A stretch of 64,000 nt of DNA. Source: Flavobacterium aerium (GTDB lineage: Bacteria > Bacteroidota > Bacteroidia > Flavobacteriales > Flavobacteriaceae). A model generated the notes under the pieces. That model searched no databases and had not been told where the DNA came from. It saw nothing but the letters and a program-made list of their open reading frames with translations. The stretch covers positions 248,001 to 312,000 of the forward strand of contig NZ_JARQWR010000005.1 of the NCBI RefSeq assembly GCF_030766725.1, in the 5' to 3' direction. Shown piece after piece: positions 9,676 to 18,098 of this stretch. Positions within the stretch are counted from its first letter, which is position 1. Each line of letters begins with the position of its first letter. Position numbers and translations under genes: made by a program.

Positions 9676-9716
9676 AAGTTTCAAAGCGGAAAATATTGAT
9701 TTCCGCTTTGAAACTT
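9676..9716. terminator. 17-bp perfect hairpin between hbd-like and DUF1015 genes
   Basis: Arms at 9676-9692 and 9700-9716 are perfectly complementary (AAGTTTCAAAGCGGAAA) with a 7-nt loop. The hairpin lies directly after the 3-hydroxyacyl-CoA dehydrogenase stop and just before the DUF1015 start. It has no long U tract, so it may be a weak terminator or an RNA-processing/stability hairpin. Confidence 0.55.
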
Positions 9717-9723
9717 TATAACA

Positions 9724-10611
9724 TTATATAAACTGTTTTGAGATTTGTTCTGCTTTTTTAGAAACAGAATAATCGTAGAAACCTTCACCAGATTTCACAC
9801 CAAGTTTACCTGCTCTAACCATATTTACTAATAATGGGCATGGAGCATATTTTGGATTTTTGAAACCATCATACATTACATTTAGGATGGCTAAACATAC
9901 ATCAAGACCAATAAAATCAGCTAATTGAAGTGGCCCCATTGGGTGCCCCATTCCTAATTTCATTACAGTATCAATTTCGTAAACTCCAGCAACACCATTG
10001 TATAATGTTTCAATAGCTTCATTAATCATTGGCATTAAGATTCTGTTTGCTACAAAACCTGGATAATCATTCACTTCAACAGGTACTTTTCCAAGAGTTA
10101 CTGATAAATCCATGATTGTTTTAGTAACTTCATCAGAAGTATTGTATCCTCTTATGATTTCTACCAATTTCATGATCGGCACTGGATTCATAAAATGCAT
10201 TCCAATTACTCTTTCTGGATTTTTAGTTACTGCTGCAATTTGAGTAATAGAGATAGAAGAAGTATTGGTTGCAAGGATTGTATTTTCATCACAAACCTCG
10301 TTTAAGGTTTTGAAAATATCTAATTTTAAAATTACATTTTCAGTAGCTGCTTCAACCACTAAGTCTACATTTACAACACCATCTTTAATGTCTGTATACG
10401 TAATGATATTACCAATTGTTTTGATTTTATCGGCTTCAGTAATGGTTCCTTTTGCTACCATACGGTCTAAATTACCCGCGATAGTAGCCATTCCTTTATC
10501 TAATGATTTTTCTGAAACATCAATAAGTTTTACATTAAAACCACTTTGAGCAAAAGTATGGGCAATACCATTTCCCATTGTTCCCGCTCCGATAACAGCT
10601 ATATTTTTCAT
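9724..10611 (-). CDS. 3-hydroxyacyl-CoA (3-hydroxybutyryl-CoA) dehydrogenase
   Basis: An NAD(P)-dependent oxidoreductase of short-chain 3-hydroxyacyl-CoA metabolism. The 295 residues have the N-terminal Rossmann motif GAGTMGNGI, the ATNTSSISI block, the catalytic His region GMHFMNPVP, a Pro/Gly-rich DYPGFVANRI hinge and the C-terminal dimerisation domain ending in SGEGFYDY. This is the single-function bacterial Hbd type, without a fused enoyl-CoA hydratase. A hairpin follows the gene. The substrate could be acetoacetyl-CoA or slightly longer chains; the sequence does not decide. Confidence 0.92.
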   Translation of the reverse strand: MKNIAVIGAGTMGNGIAHTFAQSGFNVKLIDVSEKSLDKGMATIAGNLDRMVAKGTITEADKIKTIGNIITYTDIKDGVVNVDLVVEAATENVILKLDIFKTLNEVCDENTILATNTSSISITQIAAVTKNPERVIGMHFMNPVPIMKLVEIIRGYNTSDEVTKTIMDLSVTLGKVPVEVNDYPGFVANRILMPMINEAIETLYNGVAGVYEIDTVMKLGMGHPMGPLQLADFIGLDVCLAILNVMYDGFKNPKYAPCPLLVNMVRAGKLGVKSGEGFYDYSVSKKAEQISKQFI

Positions 10612-10649
10612 TTATATTATATTAAAAGATTAGTTAAGTCTACTTGTAT

Positions 10650-11615
10650 TTATTTTTTAAAGCAATCAATAATTTGATATGCTACACGTAAAGCTTCTGT
10701 TGCCTGTTCAAGTGTTACTACAGGTGTAGTATTGTTGTTTATCGCATCTGCAAAACTTTCTAGCTCATCCAGAATAGCATTGTTTGGCTCAACAGAAGGG
10801 TTGTCAAAATAAATTTGTTTTTTAACTCCTTCAGCATTTTGCAAAATCATATCAAAATCTCCAGGAACTTCAGGAGCATCTTTCATTTTTACAACCTCGC
10901 ATATTTTTTCTAAGAAGTCTACAGAGATGTAAGCATCGCGTTGAAAGAAACGGGATTTACGCATATTCTTTAAGGAAATACGACTAGAGGTTAAGTTAGC
11001 CACACAACCGTTTTCAAATTCAATTCGAGCATTGGCAATATCAGGAGTGTCGCTGATTACAGAAACACCACTAGCATTAATACTCTTTACTTTTGAATTT
11101 ACCACACTAAGGATAGCATCAATGTCATGGATCATTAAATCCAATACTACAGGAACATCTGTACCACGAGGATTAAATTCAGCTAAACGATGCGTTTCAA
11201 TAAACATTGGATTTTCGATCATATCCTTAGTTGCTTTGAAGGCAGGATTAAAACGTTCCACATGACCTACTTGCCCTTTAACGTTATATTGTTTGGCTAA
11301 AGCAATAATTTCTTCTGCTTCGGCTACTGTATTTGAAATTGGTTTTTCCAGAAAAACGTGCTTACCTGCTTTAATCGCCTCTTTAGCACATTCATAGTGA
11401 GAAAGGGTAGGAGTGACGATATCTACAACATCTACAGCTTCTATTAATTCAGAAATTGAGCTAAAATTTGTATAACCAAATTCTTGAGCAACTTTTAAGG
11501 CATTTTCTTGATTGGGATCGTAAAATCCAACTAAATCGTATTTTTCAGATTGTTTTAGTAAACGTAAATGAATTTTTCCTAGATGACCAGCACCCAATAC
11601 TCCTACTTTAAGCAT
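10650..11615 (-). CDS. Gfo/Idh/MocA family oxidoreductase
   Basis: A cytoplasmic NAD(P)-dependent dehydrogenase of unknown substrate, 321 residues. The N-terminal Rossmann fold shows GVLGAGHLGKIH, and the typical EKPISNTVAEAE motif follows at about residues 92-103, where the Lys-Pro pair belongs to the active site. The C-terminal alpha/beta domain begins after GHVERFNP. The family usually acts on sugars, inositols or UDP-sugars. It sits 38 nt upstream of the hydroxyacyl-CoA dehydrogenase on the same strand, but a functional link is not obvious. Confidence 0.88.
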   Translation of the reverse strand: MLKVGVLGAGHLGKIHLRLLKQSEKYDLVGFYDPNQENALKVAQEFGYTNFSSISELIEAVDVVDIVTPTLSHYECAKEAIKAGKHVFLEKPISNTVAEAEEIIALAKQYNVKGQVGHVERFNPAFKATKDMIENPMFIETHRLAEFNPRGTDVPVVLDLMIHDIDAILSVVNSKVKSINASGVSVISDTPDIANARIEFENGCVANLTSSRISLKNMRKSRFFQRDAYISVDFLEKICEVVKMKDAPEVPGDFDMILQNAEGVKKQIYFDNPSVEPNNAILDELESFADAINNNTTPVVTLEQATEALRVAYQIIDCFKK

Positions 11616-11782
11616 AAAAAATAATTTTAAACAAAAATACTATTATTTGAGTATTTACCAATATATTAATGGCAAAATAACGTTGTTTTAAATTGTAAAA
11701 TATAAAGGTGAAACCTTAACCAAAATGGGTCTTGGATATTAGTTTAGGTTTCTTATTTTTACCAAATCAAATTAAAATTATC

Positions 11783-12424
11783 TTGAAAGACACTTCAAAA
11801 CACCAAGGACTTCGCAATCAATTAGCTACTGTTTTAAAAGAAAAGGGAATTACAGATCAAAATGTTCTGGATGCTATCCGAAAAATCCCCCGTCATCTTT
11901 TTTTGAACTCTAGCTTTGAAGATTTTGCTTATTTAGATAAGGCATTTCCTATTGGAGCTGGGCAAACTATTTCACAACCTTATACGGTTGCTTTTCAAAG
12001 TCAATTATTGGAAATTAAGAAAGACGATAAAGTCCTAGAAATAGGAACTGGGTCAGGATATCAGACCGCTGTACTTTATATGATGGGTGCAAAAGTATTT
12101 AGTGTGGAAAGACAAAATGAATTGTTTAAAACGACTTCACTTTTGTTGCCAAAATTAGGGATTCGTCCTAAACATCTTTCATTTGGAGATGGATATAAAG
12201 GATTACCAAATCACGCTCCTTTTGATAGTATCATTGTTACTGCGGGTGCTCCAATTATTCCAAAACCGTTGATGAGCCAATTAAAAATCGGAGGTAGATT
12301 AGTTATTCCATTAGGAGAAGATCCTCAGATTATGACTCTTTTAATTCGAAAAAATGAAACGCAGTTTGAAAAACATGAATTTGGAGAGTTTCGTTTTGTT
12401 CCACTGCTAGAAAATAAAAACTAA
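11783..12424 (+). CDS. pcm: Protein-L-isoaspartate O-methyltransferase
   Basis: Repairs isoaspartyl damage in proteins by S-adenosylmethionine-dependent methylation. The chosen TTG start at 11783 gives 213 residues beginning with the family-like (M)KDTSKHQGLRNQL; a longer frame from 11732 is possible but unusual for the family. Motifs seen are the PRHLF helix, the GAGQTISQPYTVA active-site block, the SAM-binding VLEIGTGSGYQTAVL and GDGYKGLP. It is transcribed divergently from the Gfo/Idh gene and is closed by a shared terminator with smpB. Confidence 0.93.
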   Translation: MKDTSKHQGLRNQLATVLKEKGITDQNVLDAIRKIPRHLFLNSSFEDFAYLDKAFPIGAGQTISQPYTVAFQSQLLEIKKDDKVLEIGTGSGYQTAVLYMMGAKVFSVERQNELFKTTSLLLPKLGIRPKHLSFGDGYKGLPNHAPFDSIIVTAGAPIIPKPLMSQLKIGGRLVIPLGEDPQIMTLLIRKNETQFEKHEFGEFRFVPLLENKN

Positions 12425-12431
12425 GAATACT

Positions 12432-12468
12432 AAAAAAGCCTAATGATCTTTATTCATTAGGCTTTTTT
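12432..12468. terminator. Bidirectional terminator between pcm and smpB
   Basis: A 15-bp stem, AAAAAAGCCTAATGA paired with TCATTAGGCTTTTTT, with a 7-nt loop and A/T runs on both sides. It lies between two convergent genes. Confidence 0.9.
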
Positions 12469-12475
12469 TATGGTA

Positions 12476-12928
12476 TTAAAATGATTTCTTGATTCGGTCA
12501 ATATCACGACTTACATCACGTTCTTTGATCGATTCACGCTTATCATAATTTTTCTTTCCTTTACAAAGTGCAATTTCTAATTTTGCTAATCCTTTATCAT
12601 TAGTAAACAGCTTCAAGGGCACAATAGTAAGACCTTTATTTTGTACACTTTTCAGTAAGCTTTTTAATTCTCTACGGTTTAAGAGTAATTTACGTTCACT
12701 TCGGGCTTTATGATTGAACTGATTTCCAAATGTATATTCTTCAACATACATATTAATGGCAAAAAGTTCATTGTTACTGAATTCACAGAAACTTTCCGTA
12801 ATGGAAGCTTTCCCTAAACGAATAGATTTGATTTCAGTACCCGATAAAACAATACCTGCTGTGAATTTTTCAATTATTTCATAATCGAATCGAGCTCTTT
12901 TATTAAGTATGTTAATCTTTTTTATCAT
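12476..12928 (-). CDS. smpB: SsrA-binding protein
   Basis: Binds tmRNA and delivers it to stalled ribosomes in trans-translation. The start at 12928 gives 150 residues (MIKKINILNKRARFDYEI), the usual length; the longer in-frame ATG at 12958 adds an atypical Cys-rich stretch. Hallmarks are GIVLSGTEIKSIR, the GKASITESFC strand region and the basic C-terminal tail KKNYDKRESIKERD, which enters the ribosomal decoding region in known structures. No tmRNA gene is seen in this window. Confidence 0.95.
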   Translation of the reverse strand: MIKKINILNKRARFDYEIIEKFTAGIVLSGTEIKSIRLGKASITESFCEFSNNELFAINMYVEEYTFGNQFNHKARSERKLLLNRRELKSLLKSVQNKGLTIVPLKLFTNDKGLAKLEIALCKGKKNYDKRESIKERDVSRDIDRIKKSF

Positions 12929-12986
12929 AAGGGTGCAAATGTAACAACAAATGGACAAAACAACAACATTTTAGATCGATTCGTTT

Positions 12987-13472
12987 TTATAGTTGTAGCA
13001 ATTGGTGAGAAACCGTTTTTCCTTGTATCGTAATAATGTAAAGATTTCCAAATTCAGATTCATCAATGTTTACGTAGTAATCTTCTTTAAGAAATTGATT
13101 GATGAGTTTTGGTATTGTATTACTATGTCCCACTACCAATATGTTTTTACCTAAATGTTTTTCAATGACCTGATCTAAAGAAAAATCTTTTGGATTGTAG
13201 GTTGAAATTTCTTTTTTGTTAGCATCAGCGGTAGGTTGTATTGTTTGTTGAGTTCTATTGTAAGGAGTGCTGTAGAAACCATCAAAAGGAACACTCTTTA
13301 AAATTGTGGCCCAACTTTGAGCCCGTATTTTGCCTGCTTCAGATAAGTTAGTATTGTAGTTTTGATCTGCTTTTTCTGCATGGCGAATAAGATAAATTAC
13401 AGTTGTTTCATTTTGTTGTGAATGCATGGGAATAAACGATAGCATAACGATTAGTACTAATAATTTTTTCAT
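12987..13472 (-). CDS. Exported histidine phosphatase (SixA/PGAM-like)
   Basis: A 161-residue branch member of the histidine phosphatase superfamily. An N-terminal signal peptide (about residues 1-19, ending SFIPMHSQ) points to export to the periplasm. The catalytic RHG-type motif is LIRHAEKAD, where RHA replaces RHG as in SixA-like proteins. The second catalytic His is in NILVVGHSNTIP. FYSTPYNRTQQT supplies the conserved Arg. The substrate is unknown. It stands alone, with about 200 nt of apparently non-coding sequence upstream. Confidence 0.87.
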   Translation of the reverse strand: MKKLLVLIVMLSFIPMHSQQNETTVIYLIRHAEKADQNYNTNLSEAGKIRAQSWATILKSVPFDGFYSTPYNRTQQTIQPTADANKKEISTYNPKDFSLDQVIEKHLGKNILVVGHSNTIPKLINQFLKEDYYVNIDESEFGNLYIITIQGKTVSHQLLQL

Positions 13473-13673
13473 GGTATTAAAATGGATAAATTTAAACAGT
13501 GCTTATAAAAGTGATTTATGAGCCCGTAAGTTATCTTGGGTGCGATTGTATGCTTCTAACTTTGGTTAATTTACCTGCAAATTAAGGATAAATATATCAA
13601 AATAGGGGAATAGATATAACTTTTGTTGTATCCATTTCTTGTTTAAACTAGATCAGTTATAGTAGCTATTTTA

Positions 13674-14075
13674 TTATTCAAGTTGTTTTTCAAATTGCTT
13701 TTTAAAGAAATAAATTTGTACAAATAGCGCAATGGTTGCAAATACCGTTGTATAAATTGTTATTTCAGAAAATTTAAAAATCGATGATACAATAGGAGCA
13801 CTAACAAGGTTGAAATCTATACCTGAAAACGAACTATCCGCTAGTGGTTTTGTAGTTGTAAAGAGATAAATAATCAACGCAATAAAACTTCCCAAGATTC
13901 CAATAAGAATGGGTTTTGAAATCAAAGGTTTATATACCGTTGCATTATTGGTTTTGAGTGCCAATGCCTGCGACATTACTTTTGAAGTAAAATCAAATGA
14001 AGGAGATTCTAATGTAGTGCTCTTCATGATCTGATCGACTAATTTTTCCAGTTGTTTATCCTCGTTCTCTTTCAT
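13674..14075 (-). CDS. Two-helix membrane protein, probable anti-sigma factor
   Basis: 133 residues: a charged N-terminal cytoplasmic segment (1-45), a membrane helix at about 50-70, a short loop and a second helix at about 105-125. No named domain is recognised. The start overlaps the end of the ECF sigma gene by 20 nt, which implies translational coupling. In Bacteroidota such small membrane proteins directly after ECF genes commonly act as anti-sigma factors. That role is inferred only from position and topology; there is no zinc-binding HxxxCxxC motif. Confidence 0.7.
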   Translation of the reverse strand: MKENEDKQLEKLVDQIMKSTTLESPSFDFTSKVMSQALALKTNNATVYKPLISKPILIGILGSFIALIIYLFTTTKPLADSSFSGIDFNLVSAPIVSSIFKFSEITIYTTVFATIALFVQIYFFKKQFEKQLE

Positions 14076-14646
14076 AATATTCTATTATTTCGGGTCCTAA
14101 TCGCTCCCTTAAAATGGAAGCTAGTTTTTTTCTAGTTCTAAAAAGTTTGATTTTAATATTATTGGCATTAATATCCACAATCTTTGCAATCTCTCCAAGG
14201 GATAAATCATCAAAATAATATAAAACCATCAAAAATGCTTCATCACTGGGGAGTAAATGCAAACAGTCCTGAATTTTTTGATTTCTTTCGTTTTCATCAA
14301 GATCATTCAGAAAGTTGTCAGTGGTTTTTCCCTGATGTTCCCTGTAATCATCAATGTAAACAACAGTATTTTCTTTTTTTCCTTTTTTTAAATAATCCAA
14401 ACAGGTATTATAAGTGACTTTGTAAATCCAAGTAGAGAATTTAGATTCTCCTTTAAATAAATGGAGCGACTTATATGTTTTTATAAAAGCATCTTGCGAT
14501 ATTTCTTCGGCGAGTTCTCTATTTTTAACCATTTTATAAGCCAAGGTAAATACTAAATCCTTGTACCGATTAACCAATACAGGAAACTCATTTGAGTTTC
14601 CTGCAATTATTTGATTGATATAATGTTGGTCGTCGATATTATTCAT
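14056..14646 (-). CDS. ECF-type RNA polymerase sigma factor
   Basis: An extracytoplasmic-function sigma factor, 196 residues from the start at 14646. Region 2 spans about residues 20-90 (LVFTLAYKMVKNRELAEEI, then DAFIKTYKSL and FSTWIYKVTYNTCLDYLKK). Region 4 lies near the C terminus (LSLGEIAKIVDINANNIK, then a basic recognition helix). An in-frame ATG at 14691 was rejected because it lies upstream of the predicted -10 element. The gene overlaps its presumed anti-sigma gene by 20 nt. Its own promoter matches, base for base, the promoter of the divergent DUF6249-like gene, so autoregulation is likely. Confidence 0.92.
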   Translation of the reverse strand: MNNIDDQHYINQIIAGNSNEFPVLVNRYKDLVFTLAYKMVKNRELAEEISQDAFIKTYKSLHLFKGESKFSTWIYKVTYNTCLDYLKKGKKENTVVYIDDYREHQGKTTDNFLNDLDENERNQKIQDCLHLLPSDEAFLMVLYYFDDLSLGEIAKIVDINANNIKIKLFRTRKKLASILRERLGPEIIEYYERERG

Positions 14647-14681
14647 ATGGTTGTAAGTCGTGTATCCCGTGTATAGTCTAT

Positions 14682-14710
14682 AGGACGACAAGAAAATGGA
14701 TTTGGTTACA
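14682..14710 (-). promoter_or_regulatory. Putative ECF promoter of the sigma operon
   Basis: On the minus strand TGTAACC (14704-14710) is followed after exactly 16 nt by CGTCCT (14682-14687). The layout resembles ECF promoters with an AAC-containing -35 box and a CGTC-type -10 box. The sigma start codon lies about 36 nt downstream. The same boxes with the same spacing occur facing the other way at 14742-14770. Confidence 0.7.
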
Positions 14711-14741
14711 GGTTGCTAAAATAAAATATTTTATTGATGGA

Positions 14742-14770
14742 TGTAACCAAACTAAAAAGTCTGTCGTCAT
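14742..14770 (+). promoter_or_regulatory. Putative ECF promoter of the DUF6249-like gene
   Basis: TGTAACC (14742-14748), a 16-nt spacer and CGTCAT (14765-14770), mirroring the sigma-operon promoter. The start codon of the downstream gene is 39 nt beyond the -10 box. A matching pair of this kind suggests one sigma factor drives both directions. Confidence 0.7.
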
Positions 14771-14808
14771 AGGTTCTGAATACATTAACTAACTTAAACA
14801 ATAAAGCC

Positions 14809-15153
14809 ATGAATGAAGGTATTTTAGTTCCAATAAGTCTGTTTCTATGCATTTTCGGTATTTTTTATCTTTATGTATCTACGAGAAACAGAGAACGTTT
14901 AGCCCTTATCGAAAAAGGAGCTGATGCAACAATTTTTACAAGTAATCGTCAAAGAAGTAGCTTCTTTTACAGGGTTATTCTTTTAAATCTGTCGCTTTTA
15001 CTAATGGGTATAGGAATAGGGGTTTTTGTAGCCTTGTTATTGACTACCTATACATCATTAGATGCAAATGCAGTGTATCCAGCAATCATTTTCACTATGG
15101 CAGGAGCTGCATTGTTTATAGGTTTTAAATTGACTAAAAACCTAGATAAATAA
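14809..15153 (+). CDS. DUF6249-like small membrane protein
   Basis: 114 residues with three predicted membrane helices: about 4-22, then a cytoplasmic loop with the RERLALIEKGAD motif, then about 47-70 and 83-105. The loop motif and topology match a family (DUF6249) often found beside ECF sigma/anti-sigma pairs in Flavobacteriaceae. Function is unknown. Its promoter is the mirror of the sigma operon promoter, so it probably belongs to that sigma factor's regulon. Confidence 0.78.
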   Translation: MNEGILVPISLFLCIFGIFYLYVSTRNRERLALIEKGADATIFTSNRQRSSFFYRVILLNLSLLLMGIGIGVFVALLLTTYTSLDANAVYPAIIFTMAGAALFIGFKLTKNLDK

Positions 15154-15186
15154 TTGATAATCATCAGTCAATCATCAATCAAAAGA

Positions 15187-16335
15187 ATGAAATTTAAACG
15201 ATTAAGTAAAGAATTAGGGAAATATATATTTCCCTTTTCTGCTGTTAAATATTTGAACCAAAGTGGTCTGTTTTTGGCTTTCTATATGATTTTGAGCAAT
15301 CCATTAAATGTTGCTCATGCGCAAAATTTAGAATCAAAAATTGATAGTTTACTGCTCAATGTCTTTAAGGATAAAAATGGACCAGGAGGTGCGTTTTTAG
15401 TAGCCAAAGAAGGGAAAATAATTTACGAAAAAGCATATGGCAAATCGAACATAGAACTAGAGAGTGATTTGTCACCTGAAAATGTATTTCAACTTGGGTC
15501 AATAACAAAGCAATTTACCGCGATCGCTACACTGATGTTGGAAGAACAGGGGAAGTTAAAGGTCACAGATCCTATTTCCAAATACATACCTGATTATCCT
15601 GCTGGAGATAAGATCACAATACATCATTTATTGACTCATACTTCGGGGATTAAAGATTTTACTAAAATGAAAGGGCTTCGAGAAATAGCCCAAAAGGATT
15701 TGTCTCCAAAAGATATGGTAGATTTTTTTAAAAATGAACCTGTTGATTTTACACCTGGAGAACGATTTGAATACAATAATTCAGGTTATGTAGTCTTGGG
15801 TTATATAATAGAGTTAGTTTCTGGGACAACCTACGAAGAATATATTAATAAAAACATTTTCGAAAAGATAGGAATGAGTCATTCGCGATATGCTAGTGAT
15901 GTCGCAATTGTGAAAAAACGAGCCTATGGTTATCAAAAGAAAGAGTCTGGATATGTCAACAAAACAAGAATTAGTTTTACTGTTCCTTTTTCATCAGGCT
16001 CATTAATGTCTACTGTAGGTGATATGCTAAAATGGCAAAATGCTTTAAACCAAAATCTCTTGCTGGAGGCTAAAACGTTAAAAAAGGCATTTACAAAATA
16101 CAAATTGAATAATGGAGAGGAATTTACTTATGGATATGGATGGCATTTAAAAGAAATTAATGGGATTCCGGTAAGAGAACATGGTGGAAGTGTATTTGGC
16201 TTTAAAACAATGGGAGTTTACATTCCAAGTGAAGGTATTTATGTTGTCGGGATGACTAATTGTGATTGCAATTCACCCACACAGGTAACAGAAGATATTG
16301 CTTTTATAACGATGAAGAGTTTGAAGAAAACCTAG
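15187..16335 (+). CDS. Serine hydrolase, class C beta-lactamase-like
   Basis: An exported serine hydrolase of the penicillin-binding/beta-lactamase class C (PF00144) fold, 382 residues. The start at 15187 follows an A-rich stretch; an earlier TTG at 15154 is less likely. A hydrophobic segment at about 26-45 ending NVAHAQ is a signal peptide. Catalytic motifs are SxxK (S105 and K108 in LGSITKQF), YxN in FEYNNSGY and HGG in REHGGSVFG. Such proteins may be peptidases or esterases; nothing here shows beta-lactam hydrolysis. It starts 33 nt after the DUF6249-like gene and may share its transcript. Confidence 0.88.
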   Translation: MKFKRLSKELGKYIFPFSAVKYLNQSGLFLAFYMILSNPLNVAHAQNLESKIDSLLLNVFKDKNGPGGAFLVAKEGKIIYEKAYGKSNIELESDLSPENVFQLGSITKQFTAIATLMLEEQGKLKVTDPISKYIPDYPAGDKITIHHLLTHTSGIKDFTKMKGLREIAQKDLSPKDMVDFFKNEPVDFTPGERFEYNNSGYVVLGYIIELVSGTTYEEYINKNIFEKIGMSHSRYASDVAIVKKRAYGYQKKESGYVNKTRISFTVPFSSGSLMSTVGDMLKWQNALNQNLLLEAKTLKKAFTKYKLNNGEEFTYGYGWHLKEINGIPVREHGGSVFGFKTMGVYIPSEGIYVVGMTNCDCNSPTQVTEDIAFITMKSLKKT

Positions 16336-16386
16336 GAACGATTGGATTTAATTCTTTTTTAGAGAAATAAAGTTTAATTTTGTGCG

Positions 16387-16617
16387 ATGCAAAATACTCA
16401 AGCCAATAATCCACTACACGGAGTAACACTTCAACAAATTTTAGAGCATTTGGTTGCCTATTATCAATGGGATACCTTAGGTGAAATTGTAAAGATTCGA
16501 TGCTTTAATGAAAATCCAAGTATTAAATCCAGTCTTACTTTTCTCCGTAAAACTCCTTGGGCTCGGAAAGAAGTGGAAGAGCTTTATATTAAAACCTTAC
16601 CTAAAATTTCAAAATAA
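16387..16617 (+). CDS. VF530-like (DUF2132) small DNA-binding protein
   Basis: 76 residues with the family pattern: [16 protein letters not shown] near the start, the [13 protein letters not shown] core and a C-terminal [17 protein letters not shown] block. Structural members of the family form a compact helical fold and were proposed to bind DNA; no precise role is known. A strong terminator follows directly, so this is a small independent unit or the end of the preceding transcript. Confidence 0.85.
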   Translation: MQNTQANNPLHGVTLQQILEHLVAYYQWDTLGEIVKIRCFNENPSIKSSLTFLRKTPWARKEVEELYIKTLPKISK

Positions 16618-16627
16618 TATCGATATA

Positions 16628-16660
16628 AAAAAAGCAGAAAAATATTTTTTCTGCTTTTTT
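16628..16660. terminator. Bidirectional terminator
   Basis: A 15-bp stem, AAAAAAGCAGAAAAA with TTTTTCTGCTTTTTT, and a 3-nt loop, between the VF530-like gene and the convergent ABC permease-like gene. Confidence 0.88.
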
Positions 16661-16665
16661 GTTTT

Positions 16666-18087
16666 TTATGCTTCTGGGATTCCTTTCCATTTCTGAATCA
16701 TTTTAGAGAAAAAGAACATGTAAAGGATGATAAAGACACTATTAATATATAAGAATAATTGAAAATTATCTTGTAACCAATTATGTGTGCTATAGTTGTA
16801 AGGAACTTCAATAGATGTAATGCCACTTTGAATAACTTCTAATTTTCTTTGGGCATAATAGTAATCTTTGGTAAACTCTAGGAGAAGCCCATAAACTATA
16901 AGAGGTAATATTGGGAGTAACCAAAGCACAATATTCAAAATAATATCTGACTTTCGTTTTCCGTTTTTTTGAATACAAACAGAAACGTAGTAAAGGAAAA
17001 GTAGAATGATTATGATGATCCAGATAATAGAATATGTAATAATAGAATTGAAAATTGCAGCAAATATTCCAGTAATAATTCCTACTACATTGAGAGCGAC
17101 AAAAGCAATAAGCCAACTTCTTCCAGAGGTCGTTTTGAAAGAAAACACAAGGAAAGAACTTATAATAGTGACATATAATATAAAATTCAAAGCAAATAAA
17201 TCCATGAAAGGATCACTCCATGCTTGGGATAACTTACTGTATGTACGTTCTAACGAATTGAAGGGAACATAATATTTGTTTTCTATATTATTATTACTAT
17301 ACAGCTCTTTTTTAATTCGGCTGATAGTTTCATATTCTGTAAATTCCGGAGCATGATAAACTAGATCAGACCATTTTTCTGCAGTAATATTTGCTTTTAA
17401 TTGGTGAACGTCAGCAATTTTAATGAACTCTTTCATAACCCATACGACGCTGTCTTTTTGGTTATTTACTAACCAGTTTTTCACTCGAATTTCATTATTA
17501 GAATGTGTGTACGAATCTAAACTATTGTACATTCTCTGATTAATGAGTGAATTGATGCTGTATATCTTTCCTTGATATTTAACCGTGTCATTTTTAGATC
17601 GAATTTCATTCATGTTATAATATTGATCTGTAACAAAAAGGGAAGCCATCGATATAATGTTAGCACGTTCCATAACAACTTCTTCGGAGTAATAGCTTTT
17701 TATTTTAAGATTAATACCATAAAAATAAGATACAGTATAAGTACAGTTCAGTAAACAAATGATTAAAATAATACACCACTCTTTAAACAAAGCATTACTC
17801 TTTTTGGGATAAAAGGATTTGAATGCATTATTCCTGCAATAGAGAACCATCCATACAATAAAAGTCAATACAGATATTAGAATACTAATGAAAACGATAA
17901 TTCCATTATCGATGAAATTGGAACTATAATAATAATTATACTCAGAAAAATTTATATTTTCGCCAACATACCCTATTGCAAAAAAACAAATATGGAAAAG
18001 TATTAGAATAGCTACTGTAGGTACAATCTTAGTGTTCCACAGGAGCGGATGATTGATTAATAAATAGCGTTGAATTTTTTGAAACAT
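16666..18087 (-). CDS. Polytopic membrane protein, probable ABC transporter permease
   Basis: 473 residues with about eight predicted membrane helices: three near the N terminus (about 20-40, 62-85, 103-125), a large polar segment of about 170 residues that is probably extracytoplasmic, then five more helices to the C terminus. No named family is recognised. It starts 11 nt after the ABC ATPase gene on the same strand, so it is the best candidate for the membrane part of that transporter. The helix-loop-helices pattern resembles ABC-2 type exporters with a large external domain. Substrate unknown. Confidence 0.7.
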   Translation of the reverse strand: MFQKIQRYLLINHPLLWNTKIVPTVAILILFHICFFAIGYVGENINFSEYNYYYSSNFIDNGIIVFISILISVLTFIVWMVLYCRNNAFKSFYPKKSNALFKEWCIILIICLLNCTYTVSYFYGINLKIKSYYSEEVVMERANIISMASLFVTDQYYNMNEIRSKNDTVKYQGKIYSINSLINQRMYNSLDSYTHSNNEIRVKNWLVNNQKDSVVWVMKEFIKIADVHQLKANITAEKWSDLVYHAPEFTEYETISRIKKELYSNNNIENKYYVPFNSLERTYSKLSQAWSDPFMDLFALNFILYVTIISSFLVFSFKTTSGRSWLIAFVALNVVGIITGIFAAIFNSIITYSIIWIIIIILLFLYYVSVCIQKNGKRKSDIILNIVLWLLPILPLIVYGLLLEFTKDYYYAQRKLEVIQSGITSIEVPYNYSTHNWLQDNFQLFLYINSVFIILYMFFFSKMIQKWKGIPEA

Positions 18088-18098
18088 AATAATATGGA

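Noticed and set aside
12929..12958. Longer smpB start adding ten residues
   Set aside because: The extra MSICCYICTL is atypical for SmpB; the start at 12928 gives the family N terminus.
15187..16335. Antibiotic-resistance beta-lactamase
   Set aside because: The class C fold motifs are shared by many peptidases and esterases; nothing in the sequence shows beta-lactam hydrolysis.
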